A program made the translations under genes and the position numbers. Below, piece after piece: positions 63,704 through 64,000 of a stretch of 64,000 bases of DNA (the first letter of the stretch is position 1; the number at the start of each line of letters is the position of its first letter). The stretch comes from Cacajao melanocephalus (taxonomy: Eukaryota; Chordata; Mammalia; Primates; Pitheciidae). Under the pieces are notes generated by a model. The model saw only the letters and a program-made list of their open reading frames with translations. It did no database searches and was not told the origin of the DNA. Location of the stretch: NCBI GenBank assembly GCA_963573385.1, contig CAUYLG010070467.1, positions 18,789-82,788 of the forward strand, read 5' to 3'.

Positions 63704-64000
63704 ATGTATACATTATGTATAACATATATGTATACATATATACACACATACACTAACATATATTAGTGTACATATACACATTATATACATACTATTATAT
63801 ACCTATATAATAGTATCTATATAATATATACATTATATATACTATATATAGATATATAATATATATTATATATATTATATGCCTACATAATGTATATATA
63901 TTATATACACATAATATATATTAAAATATATTAGTATATATTATATATATTATAGATACTAATATATATACTAATATATATTAGTATATATATTAGTATA
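63704..64000. repeat. Long AT-rich, partly palindromic tract (continues past window)
   Basis: About 300 bp almost entirely of TA, TATG and ATATAC units, with multiple short self-complementary stretches such as 'atatactaatatatattagt'. The tract runs off the window end, so its full length is unknown. Confidence 0.95.

Overview
This is primate nuclear DNA, most likely human: an AT-rich, CpG-poor, gene-poor stretch. The evidence is several Alu elements, L1 3' ends of primate type, MLT1/MST-THE1 (MaLR) LTRs and a mariner copy, on a background of old MIR and L2 repeats. I see no protein-coding gene, rRNA, tRNA, CRISPR array or bacterial feature. Every long open frame is either inside a repeat or uncharacterised AT-rich sequence without recognisable domains. 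Family names come from reading the sequence, not from a RepeatMasker run, so subfamily names are tentative and edges are usually good to about 5-30 bp.

Layout. 1-13.5 kb: mostly unique AT-rich DNA, with an L1 3' end, an inverted Alu pair, MIR and L2 remnants, (TG)n and (CA)n tracts and two hAT-Charlie MITEs. 13.5-18 kb: two Alus, one with a (GA)n tail, and a possible LTR. 18.8-26 kb: a repeat-dense block. An MLT1 LTR was split by a mariner-type transposon, which was then split by a 2.8-kb antisense L1; old antisense L1/HAL1-like sequence follows. 26-38 kb: a Tigger MITE, a sense L1, MIR, L2, an Alu, a second MLT1 and a hAT MITE in otherwise unique DNA. 38.6-41.5 kb: an antisense ERV1-type LTR, L1 3' ends and MIRs. 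44.6-51 kb: an old L2 split by a complete MaLR provirus (LTR-internal-LTR), then old antisense L1 sequence. 51-60.3 kb: MIRs, an L1 with a short 3' transduction, an Alu scrap, a solo MST/THE1 LTR with a 5-bp target duplication, and an L1 3' end with an 11-bp target duplication. 60.3-64 kb: unique DNA ending in a TA-rich tract.

The least expected structure is a roughly 190-bp segment at 62,315-62,506. It recurs in reverse complement at 63,509-63,703 with only two substitutions and one 3-bp indel, and that second copy lies inside the TG/TA-rich tract at the window end. Two smaller copies look similar in kind: a 23-bp exact duplication inside the 20-23 kb L1, and a 57-bp segment shared by 29.9 kb and the 5' LTR of the MaLR provirus. 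Together they suggest templated-insertion repair, which is my inference. No gene network can be described because no gene is supported.
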